From: JAFGXF01 sp963732595
GTDB taxonomy: Bacteria > Chloroflexota > Anaerolineae > Anaerolineales > Anaerolineaceae
Direction of reading: 5' to 3'
DNA: 64,000 bases
Assembly (NCBI GenBank): GCA_963732595.1
Contig: CAVSZZ010000001.1
Coordinates: 376,043 to 440,042, forward strand
Positions 17,174 through 26,386 of this stretch are shown here, piece by piece (positions within the stretch are counted from its first letter, which is position 1; the number at the start of each line of letters is the position of its first letter). The notes under the pieces were generated by a model, which was not told the DNA's origin, did not search any database, and saw only the letters and a list, made by a program, of their open reading frames with translations. Both the position numbers and the translations under genes were made by a program.

Positions 17174-19108
17174 TTAATCCACCTGATATGGGACTTCCAG
17201 GATAACGATATTGTTACGATTTAGCAGGCTGCGGCGGATCATTTCTGCAGTGCGGGTATGCAGCCCACGTGTCCACCATCGGCGCGAATTGAACTGTGGA
17301 ACAACGATGGTGATGCCTTCATTGGGACCGAGCTGCTCTGAAAGTTGATCAATGTACTCGAGCAAGGGTTCCATGAATTCGCGATATGGTGAATTCAGGA
17401 CCACCAGGCGAATTCCTTCGCCCCAAACGGCCCATTTTTGCTCGATTTTTTCGGTCTCTTTCTGGTCGATGCTGATATGCAATGCTGTCAAGTCCATGGA
17501 AAGCGTGCTGGCATACCTCAACGCCATCAGGGTACCATTATGCACGCCACCGATCGGCATGATCACCCGGTTACGTGTCCAGCGCTTCTGATAGACATGA
17601 TTATCCAAGGATAGATGCTTTGCCAATCCTTTGTAATGATGGTGAATGGTAAAGAAGCTTGAGACCAATAAAGGAATCAGGATGATGACAACCCAGGCGC
17701 CGTCCTTGAATTTCGTCACAGCAAAAATGACCATAACGATGGCCGTCAAGAGTGCACCGAAACCATTGATACACATCTTCACGGTCCAGCCTTTTTCATA
17801 TTCAACAGTGGAACCCTTTTCAATGATCTCCTCCCCCGGTTTCAAGTGACCGGATTTCCACCAACGGCGGGCCATGCCGGTTTGCGAAAGCGTGAAGGAC
17901 AGGAAGACCCCGATGGCATACAAGGGAATTAGAGCGGAGACACTGGCTTTAAAGAGGATGACCAGGATGGAGGCGAAAGCCGCCAAGGTCATAATCCCGC
18001 GGGAAAACACCAACCGGCTGCCGATCGCCGTCAGTTGCTTGGGTAGAAAACCATCCCCGGCCTGCAAGGCACTCAGGCGGGGAAAATCCGCGAAAGCCGT
18101 ATTGGCCGCCATGATCAGGATGATCGTAATAGAAGAGATGGTTGCCAGATAGAGGACACCGCGGTTGGCATACACCGTCCGGGCAATCTGGGATACGACA
18201 GTCTCACTTTCAGAAGGGATTGCCCCGATCTTGAGGGCCAGGAAAGAGGTGGCGATCAGCATGGCACCCAGGATGCCGGCCATCCAAACCAGGGTTGCGC
18301 TGGCATTCTTACTGCGTGGTTCCTTAAAGGCGGTAATCCCATTGGAAATAGCCTCAACGCCGGTCAGGGAGGTTGTGCCATTGGCGAAAGCCTTCAGGAT
18401 CAGGAAGACCGTGACCGGTTGGATGAGATCCATTTCCGCTGTGGGAGGGCCTACAACCCCACCCAGGCTGCCGGTGGCATATTTCACTAATCCCACGATC
18501 AGGGTGGTGAACATCATTGCCAGAAAGAAGTAGGTCGGAATGGCAAATGTAATACCGGACTCCTTCACCCCCCTCAAATTGATGAGCATGATCAGGAGGA
18601 TCATGGCTACGGCTATCTCCACCCGGTAGATGTAAAGGACCGGATAGGCAGATGTGATCTGCAGGACTCCCGAGGAGATGGAAACAGCCACGGTGAGTAT
18701 ATAATCGGTTAATAGCGCTGCGCCGGCCGCTTGGGCCGGCAGCTCGCCCAGGTTATCACGGGCAACAATATAAGCTCCACCACCACCCGGGTAGGCGTGG
18801 ATGGTCTGCCGGTATGAAAACACCAGGATGGCAAGCAGAGTGACGATGGCCAGGATCAGAGGCAGGGTTAAATGCAAGGCAGCTGCGCCCGCCAGCATCA
18901 GGATCGTCATCAGTTCCTGGGGACCATAGGCAACGGAGGAAAGCGCGTCAGAGGAAAATACCGCCAGACCGACCACTTTACCGATCGCCTGGTGAGCTGC
19001 ATCCGATGTCGCGATAGGTTTTCCGAGGAAGAACCGCGACCAGGTGGGATTTGGCTCCCGGTCAATGTCCGTCTTGTAAATATTGTTGTACAAGGGATGA
19101 ATTTGCAT
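17174..19108 (-). CDS. KimA/YdaO-like APC-superfamily potassium importer
   Basis: A 644-residue protein with about twelve membrane helices (about 45-490) and a C-terminal cytosolic USP-like domain (about 500-640, VIMPIGGVHNGTLMALRYAST). The N-terminus FFLGKPIATSDAAHQAIG then LAVFSSDALSSVAYGPQELM matches the KimA family of H+-coupled K+ importers rather than amino-acid permeases; AYPGGGGAYIVA is the conserved second-helix region. KimA is a high-affinity K+ uptake protein in Bacillus. Its place immediately upstream of kdp supports a potassium role. Amino-acid transport is the main alternative. Confidence 0.8.
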   Translation of the reverse strand: MQIHPLYNNIYKTDIDREPNPTWSRFFLGKPIATSDAAHQAIGKVVGLAVFSSDALSSVAYGPQELMTILMLAGAAALHLTLPLILAIVTLLAILVFSYRQTIHAYPGGGGAYIVARDNLGELPAQAAGAALLTDYILTVAVSISSGVLQITSAYPVLYIYRVEIAVAMILLIMLINLRGVKESGITFAIPTYFFLAMMFTTLIVGLVKYATGSLGGVVGPPTAEMDLIQPVTVFLILKAFANGTTSLTGVEAISNGITAFKEPRSKNASATLVWMAGILGAMLIATSFLALKIGAIPSESETVVSQIARTVYANRGVLYLATISSITIILIMAANTAFADFPRLSALQAGDGFLPKQLTAIGSRLVFSRGIMTLAAFASILVILFKASVSALIPLYAIGVFLSFTLSQTGMARRWWKSGHLKPGEEIIEKGSTVEYEKGWTVKMCINGFGALLTAIVMVIFAVTKFKDGAWVVIILIPLLVSSFFTIHHHYKGLAKHLSLDNHVYQKRWTRNRVIMPIGGVHNGTLMALRYASTLSMDLTALHISIDQKETEKIEQKWAVWGEGIRLVVLNSPYREFMEPLLEYIDQLSEQLGPNEGITIVVPQFNSRRWWTRGLHTRTAEMIRRSLLNRNNIVILEVPYQVD

Positions 19109-19189
19109 AATTACTGCCTTTATTTCAATAACTTACAATAAATAGCACATTCGGTATCAAGGTAATGGCAAGAAACCTGTTGCCTATGT

Positions 19190-19207
19190 CAAGAAAACGT
19201 CAAGAAC
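19190..19207 (-). promoter_or_regulatory. Candidate regulatory box shared with the kdp promoter
   Basis: Minus strand GTTCTTGACGTTTTCTTG, 15 of 18 bases identical to the box at 17051-17068 in front of kdp. A second TTGACA half overlaps its end (TTTTCTTGACA). It lies 82-99 bases upstream of the KimA-like start. Shared control by KdpE is inferred. Confidence 0.35.
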
Positions 19208-19339
19208 GATGGTAAATCGCATGTTTTCAAATGGATGTATTTAATAATTCTTGATTAGGACAAGATCAGTGCTATGATGGGCATGTAAATAATTTTAGAT
19301 AGAACAAAGGGTTTCACTCCTTGATCATGGAGGCAAGAA

Positions 19340-20395
19340 ATGTCCGGTAATGTCTATGAACAACTCGCGGAAGCACTCGACAGGCTCCCAAATGGCTACC
19401 CCAAGACTCCTTCCAGGGTTGAGCTGCGCATCCTTCAGAAGATCTTCTCACCGGAAGAAGCGGGGCTGGCCAGCCTCTTGACTGGACGTTATGAAACGAC
19501 CGCTGAGATCACTTCACGAGCGGGTGTTGTGGCGGATGATATGAACCGTCAGCTCTTCAGGATGGCTCAGCGAGGGATGGTTTGGATCGAAAAACAGGAC
19601 GGGCGGGCACGTTTCCGCCTGGCGCCATTCGTGGTTGGCGTCTATGAAGCTCAATTGGAAATGATGGATCATGAGCTGGCACACCTGGTCGAGGATTACT
19701 TTCTCGAGGGCGGTGTCCAGGGATTGATGACCCCCCAACCTTCCATTCACCGGGTCGTCCCGGCCCAGAAGGCCATTAAATCCGAGTGGATCCTGCCGTA
19801 TGACGATATTCGCAGCATCATCCTGGATTCGAAAAGCTTCAACGTCCGCGATTGCATCTGTCGGGTACAGCAGGATCAGATCGGGAAACCCTGTCATTTT
19901 CCCGTCCACACTTGTCTGAACTTTTCCCCGAACGTGCGCTCGGCTTACCCGGGCGATGTCAGCCAAACCGAAGCGCTTGAATTACTCGATCAATGCGAAG
20001 AGGTAGGCCTGGTACACACAGTCAGCAATGTCGCCCATGGTGTCTTCTACGTCTGCAACTGTTGCGGATGTTGCTGCGGCATTCTGAGGGGGATCACAGA
20101 ATTCGGCATCGAGAGTTCGGTGGCACACGCCAATTACTATGCCGTCATCGAATCAGAAGCCTGTTCGGGCTGTGGCACGTGTATCGAGCGCTGCCATGTC
20201 AAGGCCATCTCCGATCAGAATGGCATCTCGGTCGTCGACATGGAACGCTGCATCGGCTGCGGTTTATGCGTGACTGGTTGCACCGGCAGTGCTGCCCGGC
20301 TGGTGCGCCGGCCGGAGGCCGAGACCATCCACCCGCCCCAGGATTTCATGGATTGGGAGGCGAAAAGGCTCCAGTTTCGGGGACTGGCGCAATAA
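19340..20395 (+). CDS. Ferredoxin-type 2x[4Fe-4S] protein with N-terminal helix-turn-helix-like domain
   Basis: A 351-residue soluble protein. Residues about 20-110 look like a winged-helix unit (ITSRAGVVADDMNRQLFRMAQ). A central region carries unusual clusters: RDCICRVQQDQIGKPC, then VCNCCGCCCGIL near residue 240. The C-terminal part (about 270-335) has two classical [4Fe-4S] motifs, CSGCGTCIERC and CIGCGLCVTGC. Similar proteins are widespread in Chloroflexota and Deltaproteobacteria but have no defined job; electron transfer or redox sensing is likely. A ribosome site GGAGGCAAG precedes ATG 19340. It is alone on the plus strand. Confidence 0.75.
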   Translation: MSGNVYEQLAEALDRLPNGYPKTPSRVELRILQKIFSPEEAGLASLLTGRYETTAEITSRAGVVADDMNRQLFRMAQRGMVWIEKQDGRARFRLAPFVVGVYEAQLEMMDHELAHLVEDYFLEGGVQGLMTPQPSIHRVVPAQKAIKSEWILPYDDIRSIILDSKSFNVRDCICRVQQDQIGKPCHFPVHTCLNFSPNVRSAYPGDVSQTEALELLDQCEEVGLVHTVSNVAHGVFYVCNCCGCCCGILRGITEFGIESSVAHANYYAVIESEACSGCGTCIERCHVKAISDQNGISVVDMERCIGCGLCVTGCTGSAARLVRRPEAETIHPPQDFMDWEAKRLQFRGLAQ

Positions 20396-20441
20396 CAAGT
20401 CAGCCAGTATTTGTCGAATCACTAATCAGTTCAAACGTGAA

Positions 20442-21569
20442 TTAGAGGCTGGTCTGATTTTTCTTCAGGAACTGCTCCGGTTCCGACCGGCTGGTCCAGC
20501 CGGAGCGGATGCGCTGCCAGGTCTCCTCCCAGGTACGCAGGCCACTCAGGGCATCCGGAGCCTCCACACAACTGGCTCCCACCCCCAGGGCGGCTTTCAA
20601 GGCATCCTGTGGCGGGACTCCCCGCAGGATCGCAGACAGAAAACCTGCCACGGTCACATCTCCTGCACCGGTGGTTCCAATCACCTCGACCTTGAAACAC
20701 GGCAGCCAGGCTTCAAAATCCCCCCACACTTCCAAATCCTGCGGGGATGCCGACCCCAAGCCCCCAAGGACGGCCAAGCTGGCTGTGCGCAGATAAAGCC
20801 CCCGGTCACCCAGCTTAAGCAGGACCATTTTTGTGCCCATTCCCAGTAACACATCACTGACCTCAGACAGTAGGCGGGCAGTGGGAACGGGGTTGGACCT
20901 GCGCCACAACATGAATGAGATCTCTTCCAGGCTGGGAACGAATACATCCACCCAGGGGAGTACCCTTTTTAATATAGCCGGCCAATCAGCCCGCCCGGCC
21001 GGAGAATCCGGATCGGGAAATGCCAGGTCGAGTGAAGTGGTGAGACCGCAGACTTTAACCCGCCGGAACAATGTCTCCAGTTCCCGCCCTTCCTGCACAT
21101 ACATTCTGGCCATTACCGGTGGATAACCAAAATGGAACAGGCGCGCACCCTCAAGGTCAATATCATGGATATCCGCTGCGGAAAAATCATCATTCGCGCC
21201 AGGATGATGTAAAAAGCGTCGGTCACTTCCTGGCGGGCTGATCACAATCGAGTAGGATGTGTTCGAGTCAGCGCAACTGAGGATGCTTTCTTCCAATCCA
21301 CCCCCGTATGAAGCGATGGCGTGGCGTAAGGCATGACCTAGTTGGTCATCGCCCACCCGCGCGATCAGGCGTGTTTGAATCCCCAGGCGATGAAGTGCGA
21401 GGCCGGTATTGGAGACCGATCCGCCAGGGGTCAGGGTGGCCAGGCCAGTCTGGACCAGCCGCCCGGGTGTGAAAACGTGATCGAACTGCCCGGGGGCGAT
21501 CGATGAGAGGTCAGGGATAATATCCAGGCAGATATGTCCAGCAGCAATCGCTTCAGGCATGCCATTCAA
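20442..21569 (-). CDS. PfkB-family carbohydrate kinase
   Basis: A 375-residue ribokinase-like protein. The N-terminal GG-type motif is in LTPGGSVSNTGLALHRLG, and the anion-hole/catalytic motif is GTTGAGDVTVAGFL (Asp of GAGD is the base). The substrate is unknown; the family covers ribose, fructose, tagatose-6-P, adenosine and other sugars. It is divergent from the DedA-like gene and has no adjoining sugar genes. Start ATG 21569 or ATG 21560 (MPEAIAAGHICLD) are both possible. Confidence 0.85.
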   Translation of the reverse strand: MNGMPEAIAAGHICLDIIPDLSSIAPGQFDHVFTPGRLVQTGLATLTPGGSVSNTGLALHRLGIQTRLIARVGDDQLGHALRHAIASYGGGLEESILSCADSNTSYSIVISPPGSDRRFLHHPGANDDFSAADIHDIDLEGARLFHFGYPPVMARMYVQEGRELETLFRRVKVCGLTTSLDLAFPDPDSPAGRADWPAILKRVLPWVDVFVPSLEEISFMLWRRSNPVPTARLLSEVSDVLLGMGTKMVLLKLGDRGLYLRTASLAVLGGLGSASPQDLEVWGDFEAWLPCFKVEVIGTTGAGDVTVAGFLSAILRGVPPQDALKAALGVGASCVEAPDALSGLRTWEETWQRIRSGWTSRSEPEQFLKKNQTSL

Positions 21570-21766
21570 TCCCAGGGTGATTCATCGTAAATTGGATCAA
21601 CTCCCTTCAATGATACGCTACTTTAGCAACCAGCGGCAATACCAACTTGTTAATTGGAAATTCACCCGTGTCAATCGGGTCGGGCTGATATTCTATGCCA
21701 GTTCTTAACCGCAAAGCACCCGGATTGTTATAAAATCAGGGCTGTTTTCATTAGAACCATCGACTT

Positions 21767-22348
21767 ATGCTATACATCACCAATCTTTCGCTTCCCAATA
21801 CCCCCTTCCTACCCTACCTGTTGGTGGGGCTGGCAGCCGTACTGGAAGGACCACTCACGCTGCTGGCAACCGGTGCACTGGCTTCCAGCGGATTGCTCCT
21901 GCCCCTGCCCGCTTTTCTATCGGTCGTGTCTGGCAACCTGGCTGCCGACATGGGTTGGTATGGGATCGGCCGACTCGGCAAGCTGGAATGGCTGGAAAAG
22001 ATCTATCCGAAGTTGCGGATCGATCAGGAAAAAGTCGATCAGCTGGGGTTGGGTATTCAAAAGTACGCCCCCCGCATGTTGTTTCTTTCCAAGCTCACGG
22101 TGGGTTTCCCGATTCCCACGCTGATTGCGGTCGGTCTGAATCGCATTCCCATCAGGCGGTGGCTGGTCATGCTTTTATTGGGTGAATTGGTCAAGACCAC
22201 GGTGTTGATCAGTTTGGGATACCTGTATGCCAAAGCGATCCAGCAGGCCAGCAGTGAAGTTCAGGCCGCGTTGTGGGGCGTCACGATCCTGGTTATCGCG
22301 GGGATCGTATTCTGGATCAAACAGAAGAAAAGTAATCTTTCTAAGTAA
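21767..22348 (+). CDS. DedA/VTT-family membrane protein
   Basis: A 193-residue protein with about four to five membrane helices. The order EGPLTLLATGALAS, SVVSGNLAADMGWYGIGRL and a basic FLSKLTVGFPIPTLIAVGLN re-entrant segment fits the DedA (SNARE-associated, VTT) family, which in bacteria includes undecaprenyl-phosphate flippases and other polyprenyl-lipid transporters. Expected in the inner membrane. It stands alone. Confidence 0.78.
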   Translation: MLYITNLSLPNTPFLPYLLVGLAAVLEGPLTLLATGALASSGLLLPLPAFLSVVSGNLAADMGWYGIGRLGKLEWLEKIYPKLRIDQEKVDQLGLGIQKYAPRMLFLSKLTVGFPIPTLIAVGLNRIPIRRWLVMLLLGELVKTTVLISLGYLYAKAIQQASSEVQAALWGVTILVIAGIVFWIKQKKSNLSK

Positions 22349-22457
22349 CGATCAGCGTGCAGAAGTGATCAAGGCGGAGACCGGTACCACCACCTGCCGG
22401 CTGTTGCGACCACTGGTGATCCCGGACCAGTAGAATTTGTCGATCAATATGGGTGTG

Positions 22458-23909
22458 TCACCCGAGATAGTTAAAGACTGTCACGGTCGTTTCCCCGATA
22501 TTCCCCCGTTCGATGTTCAATATGAGATCTCCGGCCGGCTCAAGGCTGCTTAACAACAGGTCCCATGTCATCTGCACCTGAATACCCCTTTCTGCATCCG
22601 TCACGGTCTGTAAAAGGGCGAGACTGTCACCGGCTTCCATACCCGCGAAGGTGACTCCCGGGCTGGCAGAGACCATCTCAGGACGAAGCCACCTGCCACC
22701 ACTCAAGATGTTGAGGGTCGTCCAATCAGATGTCGTTGTGACCTGGATGCGAACCCGGTGAGTCTCCGGCCATGAGGTTGCCAGGAATGTGTCAACCCAC
22801 CGGCGCGTCTGATCGAGATAGCTATCCGGTGTCAGGTCACCAAAGTCATCATAAACCTGACCGGGTTTGAGTCCAACACCGACAGCGGGTGGCTCGATCT
22901 GGGAACCTTCATGCCATTCATTGAAAGAAGTCACCGTGACCATGACCGGCTGGATGGCTGTATCCAGGGCGGCGCGCCATTGTTCTGCATACGTGTCCCC
23001 ATCCTGACGCGGGACCAGGGTATCCGACGCATACCCGATGCGCACGGCTGAGAAACCCGGTATTACACTGGGAATGTACAGCGAGTCCGGTGGCAGGCTG
23101 TTCGCCCATGAGAAGCCACCCTCGCGGTCGAGGTGCAGGGTGGCATAGTTGTACAATCCGTCGAAGTGACCGCCGGTGATCCAGCTGCCTTGCAACGTAT
23201 TGGCGATGACCAATGCGCCCTGGGGCAAAGCGTGTATGGCATCCATCGCACTCTGCCAGTACTCCGCTTCGACAGGCGCAGTGTCGCTATCCGGACTGCC
23301 AATTGCCCACACAAAGAACATCGGCTTGGGCTGGTCCCCCGGGTTGTAACGACTGGACGCCGTGGTGTGGAAAAATGCCGGGTGGGATCCATACTTATTG
23401 TAGAGATATTGAACATCTGAAATGAGCTTGTCAGCAGTGCGGCCATGATAAGGTTCGATATGAAAGGCGACCTTGATCCCGTAACGCTCAGCCATTTGCA
23501 AAAGGAGCGGGACCGGTCTTTCCTCACGACCGCCCTGCCCCCACCAGGATACGATAATCACCCCCACACCCGCCTGCCGCAGCCAGGCCATGTGTTGGGC
23601 CACAACCACCGGATCGTTTGAAGAGTAAGCACCCAAAGCTGGATAGTAATCACTGGTGATATCCGTCGGTGGGGTGTGATTGTCATCATTCCAATGGATC
23701 CATTCACCATCGGTGATCGGATTGCCGTACCAGGGATAATAAAAGGCGCCCACCTGGTATGAGGGTTCTAGGCCTTCAACGGCTGGCAGCGACGCAGCCG
23801 GTGTTGAAACAGCCTTTGTCATCTCTGGCAGTATCGTGGGTATGGTTCCCGGTGCAGCATTGCAGCCAACGACAATTAATGCAAAGATCAGGATGAGGGC
23901 TTTATTCAT
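22458..23909 (-). CDS. GH99/GH71-like glycoside hydrolase lipoprotein
   Basis: A 483-residue lipoprotein (signal ending LIVVGCNAAP). The sequence from residue 50 has the GH99-like endo-alpha-mannanase/mannosidase style: VGAFYYPWYGNP near the start, GVGVIIVSWWGQGG, VAFHIEPYHGRTADK, and a C-terminal VTSFNEWHEGSQIEPP, which contains the conserved FNEWHEGTQIEP-like catalytic segment. A beta-rich C-terminal 120 residues may bind carbohydrate. Likely acts on exported or surface alpha-mannan-like glycans. Ribosome site AGAGGAT before ATG 23909. Confidence 0.82.
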   Translation of the reverse strand: MNKALILIFALIVVGCNAAPGTIPTILPEMTKAVSTPAASLPAVEGLEPSYQVGAFYYPWYGNPITDGEWIHWNDDNHTPPTDITSDYYPALGAYSSNDPVVVAQHMAWLRQAGVGVIIVSWWGQGGREERPVPLLLQMAERYGIKVAFHIEPYHGRTADKLISDVQYLYNKYGSHPAFFHTTASSRYNPGDQPKPMFFVWAIGSPDSDTAPVEAEYWQSAMDAIHALPQGALVIANTLQGSWITGGHFDGLYNYATLHLDREGGFSWANSLPPDSLYIPSVIPGFSAVRIGYASDTLVPRQDGDTYAEQWRAALDTAIQPVMVTVTSFNEWHEGSQIEPPAVGVGLKPGQVYDDFGDLTPDSYLDQTRRWVDTFLATSWPETHRVRIQVTTTSDWTTLNILSGGRWLRPEMVSASPGVTFAGMEAGDSLALLQTVTDAERGIQVQMTWDLLLSSLEPAGDLILNIERGNIGETTVTVFNYLG

Positions 23910-24154
23910 GATAATCCTCTTGCCGCGGGGAGGTCTGATAGTTACATCCCGGGTTTATATATGATATTTCTGATATTATTTATATTATACTTTTCTCACA
24001 TTCTACCATATCAGAATAATATTGCAATACGCCTGGATAATGAAGCCACTCATGGAGGTGCGAATCGGGATTAATCTTTTGACCCCATACAACCTCCTGA
24101 GAATGGATCCGGGTTTCCAATCAGGGCCGATCCATTCATCTCGAGTATAATAAT

Positions 24155-24169
24155 AGAGAATCATTCTCT
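24155..24169 (+). promoter_or_regulatory. Fur/PerR-type 7-1-7 operator
   Basis: AGAGAATCATTCTCT is a perfect 7-1-7 inverted repeat, the geometry of Fur-family boxes, 20 bases upstream of the Fur-family gene. Autoregulation is expected. Confidence 0.65.
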
Positions 24170-24188
24170 TTAAAGAATTGCTATCTAT

Positions 24189-24623
24189 ATGAATAGTTAC
24201 GAACCCACTCAACGATTCAGTGAATTGACCAATGCCTTAAAGAAGCGCCGTTATCGGCTGACGCCCCAGCGTCTGGAGCTGGTGCGCCTGATTGCCGCCA
24301 GTGAAGATCACCCCAGCGCTGCGCAACTCTATGCCAGGATCCACGCTCACTTCCCCACCATGAGCCAGGCGACCGTTTATAAGACCCTTGCGCTGCTCAA
24401 AGAGATCGGCCAGGTCCTGGAGATCAACCTGCGGGATGACAGTCATTATGATGGCAACCGGCCTGATCCTCACGCCCATCTGATCTGTACGAATTGCAAT
24501 AAAATCGTCGACGGAGAAGTGGATATTGACACGGCTTCGATCCGGAAACTTGAGAAGGCGAGCGGGTATCAGATCGCTCGCCCAGAGATGACCTTCTATG
24601 GTCTTTGTCCAGAGTGTAAATAA
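24189..24623 (+). CDS. perR: Fur-family regulator, PerR-like
   Basis: A 144-residue winged-helix metalloregulator. The DNA-binding part includes RLTPQRLELVRLIAASEDHPSA and TVYKTLALLKEIGQV. The metal region has HAHLICTNCNKIVDGEV and a C-terminal FYGLCPECK, giving two CxxC pairs for the structural zinc. It is next to catalase, which suggests the peroxide-sensing PerR role rather than iron-sensing Fur; the residues that separate the two cannot be fixed by eye. It has a 7-1-7 operator in its own promoter. Confidence 0.85.
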   Translation: MNSYEPTQRFSELTNALKKRRYRLTPQRLELVRLIAASEDHPSAAQLYARIHAHFPTMSQATVYKTLALLKEIGQVLEINLRDDSHYDGNRPDPHAHLICTNCNKIVDGEVDIDTASIRKLEKASGYQIARPEMTFYGLCPECK

Positions 24624-24726
24624 ATACCTGGTGGATGATCATCTATTTCAACTGTGGATATTTTTTATCCCGATAACTGAACGATATGAGGAGGAGCCAG
24701 TCCAAACACACCATTTACCATTACCG

Positions 24727-24750
24727 AATAATGACCCTTTCATCGTTATT
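24727..24750 (+). promoter_or_regulatory. Imperfect inverted repeat upstream of catalase
   Basis: AATAATGA and TCGTTATT (7 of 8 complementary) flank an 8-base spacer, ending 21 bases before the catalase ATG. AT-rich arms are reminiscent of Per boxes but the spacing is not the 7-1-7 form. Candidate peroxide-responsive operator only. Confidence 0.3.
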
Positions 24751-24770
24751 AAAATAAGAAGGAGGATCTT

Positions 24771-26231
24771 ATGAACAAGACCAAAAAATTAACCACTGCA
24801 GCCGGCGCCCCGGTAGCCGATAATCAAAATGCCATGACAGCCGGTCCACGTGGACCCATGCTGCTCCAGGATGTCTGGTACCTGGAAAAGCTGGCCCACT
24901 TCGACCGCGAAGTGATCCCCGAGCGGCGCATGCATGCCAAGGGCTCCGGCGCTTTTGGCAAGTTCACAGTCACCCATGACATCACGAAGTACACCAAGGC
25001 CAAGTTGTTTTCCAAGATCGGCAAGGAAACCGAGGTCTTCATGCGCTTCTCCACCGTCGCCGGAGAACGCGGTGCAGCGGATGCTGAACGTGACATCCGC
25101 GGCTTTGCCATGAAGTACTATACCGAGGAAGGTAACTGGGACCTTGTCGGCAACAATACGCCCGTCTTCTTTATAAGGGATCCTCATAAATTTCCGGACC
25201 TCAACCGGGCTGTCAAGCGCGACCCGCAAACCAATCTGCGCTCCGCCACCAACAACTGGGATTATTGGACCTCACTGCCTGAGGCGCTGCATCAAGTGAC
25301 CATTGTCATGAGTGACCGTGGGATCCCTTATTCCTACCGCCATATGCACGGCTTTGGCAGTCACACCTTCAGCATGATCAACGCCAGGAATGAACGAATC
25401 TGGGTCAAGTTCCACCTGCGCACCCAGCAGGGCATCAAGAACCTGACCGACCAGGAAGCGGAGGCGATCGTTGCCAAGGACCGCGAGAGCAATCAAAAAG
25501 ACCTGTTCGAAAGCATCGCCGGGGGGGAATTCCCCCGCTGGACGATGTTCATTCAAGTGATGACCGAAGAACAAGCCGATAAAATGCCATACAATCCTTT
25601 TGACCTGACCAAGGTCTGGTATAAAAAGGACTTCCCACTGATCGAGGTAGGTGTTCTGGAACTGAATCGTAATCCAGAAAACTACTTCCAGGATGTGGAG
25701 CAGGCCGCTTTCAATCCTGGAGCGGTGGTTCCAGGGATCAGCTTTTCACCGGATAGGATGCTGCAAGGCCGGTTATTTTCCTACGGAGATGCCCATCGTT
25801 ATCGTCTGGGTGTCAACCACCATCAGATCCCGGTCAACCAGCCCAAGAATGCTCCTGCGAACGCTTCCCATCGCGACGGACAGATGCGCGTGGATGGCAA
25901 TCATGGCGCCACACTCGGTTATGAGCCCAACAGCTTCGGCGAATGGCAGGAACAGCCCGAATTCAAGGATCCGCCCCTGAAGCTCTCCGGTGCTGGGGAT
26001 AGTTGGAACTTCCGCGAGGATGATTCCGATTATTACACCCAACCCGGCAAGCTGTTCCGCATAATGAATCCGGCACAGCAAAAGGTTTTATTCGAGAACA
26101 CTGCCCGCGCGATGGGTGATGCGCCCGAATTCATCAAGATCCGGCATATCGGGAACTGCCTGAAAGCAGACCCGGCTTACGGCAAGGGTGTCGCCGATGC
26201 GCTTGGTATTCCACTCGATAAGGTCAAATAG
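24771..26231 (+). CDS. katA: Monofunctional haem catalase (clade 3 size)
   Basis: A 486-residue catalase that dismutates H2O2. The distal His is in ERRMHAKGSGAFG, the distal Asn in DLVGNNTPVFFIRDPHKFPD, and the proximal haem ligand Tyr in the RLFSYGDAHRYRLG motif. Length and lack of C-terminal extension match small-subunit catalases. Strong AAGGAGGATCTT ribosome site. It follows the PerR-like gene by 147 bases and has its own promoter region and terminator. The DPHKFPDLNRAVKRDP loop differs somewhat from the common sequence. Confidence 0.96.
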   Translation: MNKTKKLTTAAGAPVADNQNAMTAGPRGPMLLQDVWYLEKLAHFDREVIPERRMHAKGSGAFGKFTVTHDITKYTKAKLFSKIGKETEVFMRFSTVAGERGAADAERDIRGFAMKYYTEEGNWDLVGNNTPVFFIRDPHKFPDLNRAVKRDPQTNLRSATNNWDYWTSLPEALHQVTIVMSDRGIPYSYRHMHGFGSHTFSMINARNERIWVKFHLRTQQGIKNLTDQEAEAIVAKDRESNQKDLFESIAGGEFPRWTMFIQVMTEEQADKMPYNPFDLTKVWYKKDFPLIEVGVLELNRNPENYFQDVEQAAFNPGAVVPGISFSPDRMLQGRLFSYGDAHRYRLGVNHHQIPVNQPKNAPANASHRDGQMRVDGNHGATLGYEPNSFGEWQEQPEFKDPPLKLSGAGDSWNFREDDSDYYTQPGKLFRIMNPAQQKVLFENTARAMGDAPEFIKIRHIGNCLKADPAYGKGVADALGIPLDKVK

Positions 26232-26251
26232 ATCGCAATTTGCACCATTGA

Positions 26252-26278
26252 GGGCAGCTTAAGCTGCCCTTTTTATTT
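26252..26278 (+). terminator. Rho-independent terminator of catalase
   Basis: Perfect palindrome GGGCAGCTTAAGCTGCCC (26252-26269) followed by TTTTTATTTT, 20 bases after the catalase stop. Confidence 0.92.
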
Positions 26279-26386
26279 TCATTCATCCCCGGATCATAGA
26301 TTAAATCAAATAATACTTGAGATTGTTTGATTTACTTGACAATTTAGATTATAATTATCCTATTATATGACCAACAGGAGATATAT

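Noticed and set aside
19109..19339. c-di-AMP (ydaO) riboswitch before the KimA-like gene
   Set aside because: Known kimA genes can have one, but I find no matching conserved core or pseudoknot elements in this short gap.
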